Below are positions 37,016 through 39,730 of a DNA stretch of 39,730 nt, in pieces. Source of the stretch: an uncultured Algibacter sp. (GTDB lineage Bacteria; Bacteroidota; Bacteroidia; Flavobacteriales; Flavobacteriaceae); contig CALKXS010000065.1 of NCBI GenBank assembly GCA_938003745.1, positions 1 through 39,730 of the forward strand, read 5' to 3'. Position 1 is the stretch's first letter, and every line of letters begins with the position of its first letter. The notes under the pieces were generated by a model, which saw only the letters and a list, made by a program, of their open reading frames with translations, did not search any database and was not told the DNA's origin. Both the position numbers and the translations under genes were made by a program.

Positions 37016-37854
37016 CCCAATCTAATTTTTATATTTAGCTTTTGAATTAATAATTTTGCTAATTCAGTTTTAAATAACCTTTTTCTATATTTTAATACTG
37101 GTTGAATACCTACAATAACATTTGTTATAAATATTTCATCTGCCTTTTGAAGTTCAAAAGGAGATATTGAAGACTCTTCTAATTCATAATCTGGCAGTTT
37201 ACTGATAATCTCAACCAACTGTTTACGCATAATACCTTTTAAACAGCCATCATTAATTGGAGGTGTTTTTATAACATTACCTTTTACTAAAAAAATATTA
37301 CCATTTAAAGCCTCTACAACTTGCTTATCTGTATTCAACAAAAAACAATTTTGCAATTTATTCTCTTTTGCATAAATACTACCTAATACATTAATAGACT
37401 TATTATTTGTTTTTAAAGTCGTTAATAAACTAGGTGATAAATAATGATCTTTAAATAAATCTGTTTCACAAAAACCCTTATTTATCTCATAAATCCCTTT
37501 ATTAAGCTCCTTTACTAAAATAACAAAGCTTACATCATTTGTTTCTGGCAAATAAAGACCTCCTTCATTTCTATGAATTATTAATTTAACTCTAGCAGAT
37601 CCATTTAACAAACCATTGGATTCTAAAGTGCTTTCTATTTGACTTTGAAGATACTCCATTGTAAAATTCATTGGAATTTCCATGCGCATAATTCGCATTG
37701 ATGCCATTAATCTAAAATAATGATCTTCCCAAAACAATATCTTGCCTGTAGATATTTTCATTGTTTCAAAAAGTGCATCTCCATAAGCATATCCTCTATT
37801 TGTTATAGATAATAATTTATTATTTTCTAAAATATTTCCATTAAAATTTATCAT
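37012..37854 (-). CDS. Aminotransferase class IV (PabC/IlvE-like)
   Basis: NRGYAYGDALFETMKI; VLGSIYAKENKLQNCFLLNTDKQVVEALNGNIFLV; CLKGIMRKQL. Confidence 0.88.
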   Translation of the reverse strand: MINFNGNILENNKLLSITNRGYAYGDALFETMKISTGKILFWEDHYFRLMASMRIMRMEIPMNFTMEYLQSQIESTLESNGLLNGSARVKLIIHRNEGGLYLPETNDVSFVILVKELNKGIYEINKGFCETDLFKDHYLSPSLLTTLKTNNKSINVLGSIYAKENKLQNCFLLNTDKQVVEALNGNIFLVKGNVIKTPPINDGCLKGIMRKQLVEIISKLPDYELEESSISPFELQKADEIFITNVIVGIQPVLKYRKRLFKTELAKLLIQKLNIKIRLG

Positions 37855-37893
37855 AAAAAAAGCCTTACTCTATTTAATACTTAGAGTAAGGCA
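37855..37893 (-). terminator. Hairpin terminator of the START-like gene
   Basis: gccttactct (37862-37871) / agagtaaggc (37883-37892) followed on the minus strand by a T-tract. Confidence 0.8.
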
Positions 37894-37924
37894 AATATAT
37901 AATATAAATTGCTTTTAGATTGAA

Positions 37925-38314
37925 TTATACCGAACCTAAAACCTGTTTTAAGCTAGAAATCTGATTTTCCCAAAGCATTTTAGATTCATCTATCTCATCA
38001 TCTTCTGCAAAATCTGTAACAATCAACGAAACATCTTTAGTGATTTCATCAACTTGTATTTTTATTTCAAAATAAGATATTGTGTCATCCTCATCCTCTA
38101 ACCATCTATATTTAACACGTTCTCCACTTTTTTTACTTAATAGTTTTGCTTGTTCTTCACTATCATCCCAAATGAAAGTAAACAACTCTCCTCTAGAATT
38201 TACGTTATCTGAAAACCACTCTGATAATCCTGAAGGGGTTGATATATATTGATATAATAACTGAGGGGAGGCTTGTATAGGGAATTCAATTTCAAATTTA
38301 ACTTTGTCGTCCAT
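37925..38314 (-). CDS. START-like (AHSA1/SRPBCC) domain protein
   Basis: MDDKVKFEIEFPIQASPQLLYQYISTPSGLSEWFSDNVN; ATG at 38314 preferred over the longer ORF start. Confidence 0.88.
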   Translation of the reverse strand: MDDKVKFEIEFPIQASPQLLYQYISTPSGLSEWFSDNVNSRGELFTFIWDDSEEQAKLLSKKSGERVKYRWLEDEDDTISYFEIKIQVDEITKDVSLIVTDFAEDDEIDESKMLWENQISSLKQVLGSV

Positions 38315-38400
38315 AAAATATAAATAATTAATGTTGCTCAATATATACATTATATAATAAGTATAACAATAATTTTAATAATATTTTAATCAAGTATTAT

Positions 38401-38430
38401 TTGCAAAGATGAAGAATGTTTATATATTTG
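38401..38430 (+). promoter_or_regulatory. Bacteroidota promoter for tRNA-Met
   Basis: TTG (38401-38403) - exactly 19 nt - TATATTTG (38423-38430), 14 nt before the tRNA. Confidence 0.75.
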
Positions 38431-38444
38431 CAGCCTCAAATTAT

Positions 38445-38518
38445 GGCGAGGTAGCTCAGTTGGTTAGAGCGTCGGATTCATAACCCGGAGGTCGCGGGAT
38501 CGTGCCCCGCTCTCGCTA
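38445..38518 (+). tRNA. tRNA-Met (CAT), elongator-like
   Basis: Cloverleaf GGCGAGG-TA-GCTC-AGTTGGTTA-GAGC ... TTCATAA anticodon loop ... GCGGG-ATCGTGC-CCCGC-TCTCGCT-A. Confidence 0.93.
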
Positions 38519-38525
38519 CATAGAA

Positions 38526-38556
38526 AAACTCAAGGTTTTTATCTTGGGTTTTTTTA
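38526..38556 (+). terminator. Terminator after tRNA-Met
   Basis: aaactcaag ... cttgggttt stem then T-run. Confidence 0.8.
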
Positions 38557-38697
38557 TTGGGTACAACAAATTATTTATTTATTTCTTCAATAATATTATT
38601 TCAAAACTCAACTTATTTATTTACGGAATGATATTCGGGTACAGTGTGATAATATAAAATTTGAATAATTCGTCTTACACCAAAAGTTGTAGAACAA

Positions 38698-39730
38698 TTA
38701 AAAAAGGCTGAACTTTGAATTTAAAAGTTGTGTGTCTTCAGATTCATTATTAGCTATAGCCAATTTATTACTTCCCAAAGTGCTTATCACGCATTTTGAT
38801 TTGACTAAACACGATCTAGTACATGACAAAAACTGAAATATATTATTATCATTTTGATTTTCAGAGTTTAGCAAAACACTAGCCACAAAAGAGAGCCCAT
38901 ATTTAAAGATACTTTTGGCTTTTCTGCCATGTCTTTTGATTGTAATAGGATTGATTTGATGCAAGTATATTCCAATTTTGTAGCACCAAACAAAAGCAAT
39001 CATTACTAGTAAGATCAATTTTTCTATTCTTTCGATATCTTGTAAATGTGTTTTTTCAATATCAAAACCACTAGATGTCATAGCTTTAAAACACATTTCA
39101 ATTTGCCAGCGTTGTTTGTACTCTTCTTGCGCTTTTTCGGGTTTATTGAGCGATACTATAATCAAAAAATCTTGTTTTCCTTTTTTGTTATTGAGTTTAC
39201 AATCTGATAAATAGCAAAGTTGTCCATTGATTTTTACAATCTTATTATAATGTACGAGCTTATTGGTTTTAAATCTAGTAAACAAGTGAGACGCCTTAAT
39301 AACTTTGTCTTTATGAGGAAGAAATACTTTGAAATTATTACGAATCCGAATATAACTACTGATTCAATAACCTGTTTTCCAAAAAGGCAAATAAACCTAT
39401 TGATTAAATCGATGCGCTCCTCACTATTGGAGCTTCCCCTTTTATCAAGCATAATAAATAGCAACGGGAAGGCAACTGCTTTGTAAACAATGCCTAAGAT
39501 AAAAATATTGATATTGGTTTGCCCAAACTTCCAATTGGTTCTATCAATACTCAGTATGAGTTTACCTTGCTTGGGAAGTAGGTTGAAAACAAGACGAGCA
39601 ATAAGGTCTGCATCTAAACTGTAATTAGCAATAAAGCGCTGTATGCGTCTTAAAGAGGATTCACATCTAGATTAGGTATCAAAAGCATTAGCTAGCTTTT
39701 CAAAAGTAACTGTTTGTACTTTGCATAGGG
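38698..39730 (-). mobile_element. IS4-like DDE transposase, defective and running off the window edge
   Basis: Minus-strand fragments TFEKLANAFDT*, RIQRFIANYSLDADLIARLVFNLLPKQGKLILSIDRTNWKFGQTNINIFILGIVYKAVAFPLLFIMLDKRGSSNSEERI, IRIRNNFKVFLPHKD, YKQRWQIEMCFKAMTSSGFDIEKTHLQDIERIEKLILL; frameshift, in-frame stop and a gap between FGKQVIESV and IRIRNNF. Confidence 0.85.

Overview
AT-rich chromosomal window, almost certainly from a marine-type Flavobacteriaceae (Bacteroidota). This rests on protein families, Bacteroidota promoters of the form TTG-N19-TAnnTTTG, and an AT-rich coding style. Most of it is ordinary core-genome content: bshB1, rlmF, a fused ResB/CcsA cytochrome c biogenesis gene, group III truncated haemoglobin, DUF2520-kdsC-UbiA-Maf, PIG-L/LmbE plus a Na+/solute symporter, aquaporin, TetR-UbiB kinase, murA-DUF4290, DUF493, AAA ATPase-recQ-fmt-HU-YqgE-aminotransferase IV-START, and tRNA-His and tRNA-Met. 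The most distinctive feature is a high density of interrupted or decaying genes between intact core genes. These are an ISL3/ISAon1-like transposase, a DinB-like gene, DUF2167, SatD (a clean 5-bp tandem duplication), a ferredoxin, a Maf-adjacent hypothetical, a Gfo/Idh/MocA oxidoreductase, a flavin reductase, an aldose 1-epimerase and an IS4-like transposase. Other leads are an unannotated 39-aa membrane micropeptide between the PIG-L deacetylase and its symporter, a structured leader upstream of the aquaporin, a long REP-like palindrome overlapping the ccsA stop codon, and unusual tRNA stem/loop positions. I saw no CRISPR array, phage module, toxin-antitoxin pair or recognisable defence island. 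All family assignments come from reading the sequence and from memory; no database search was run.
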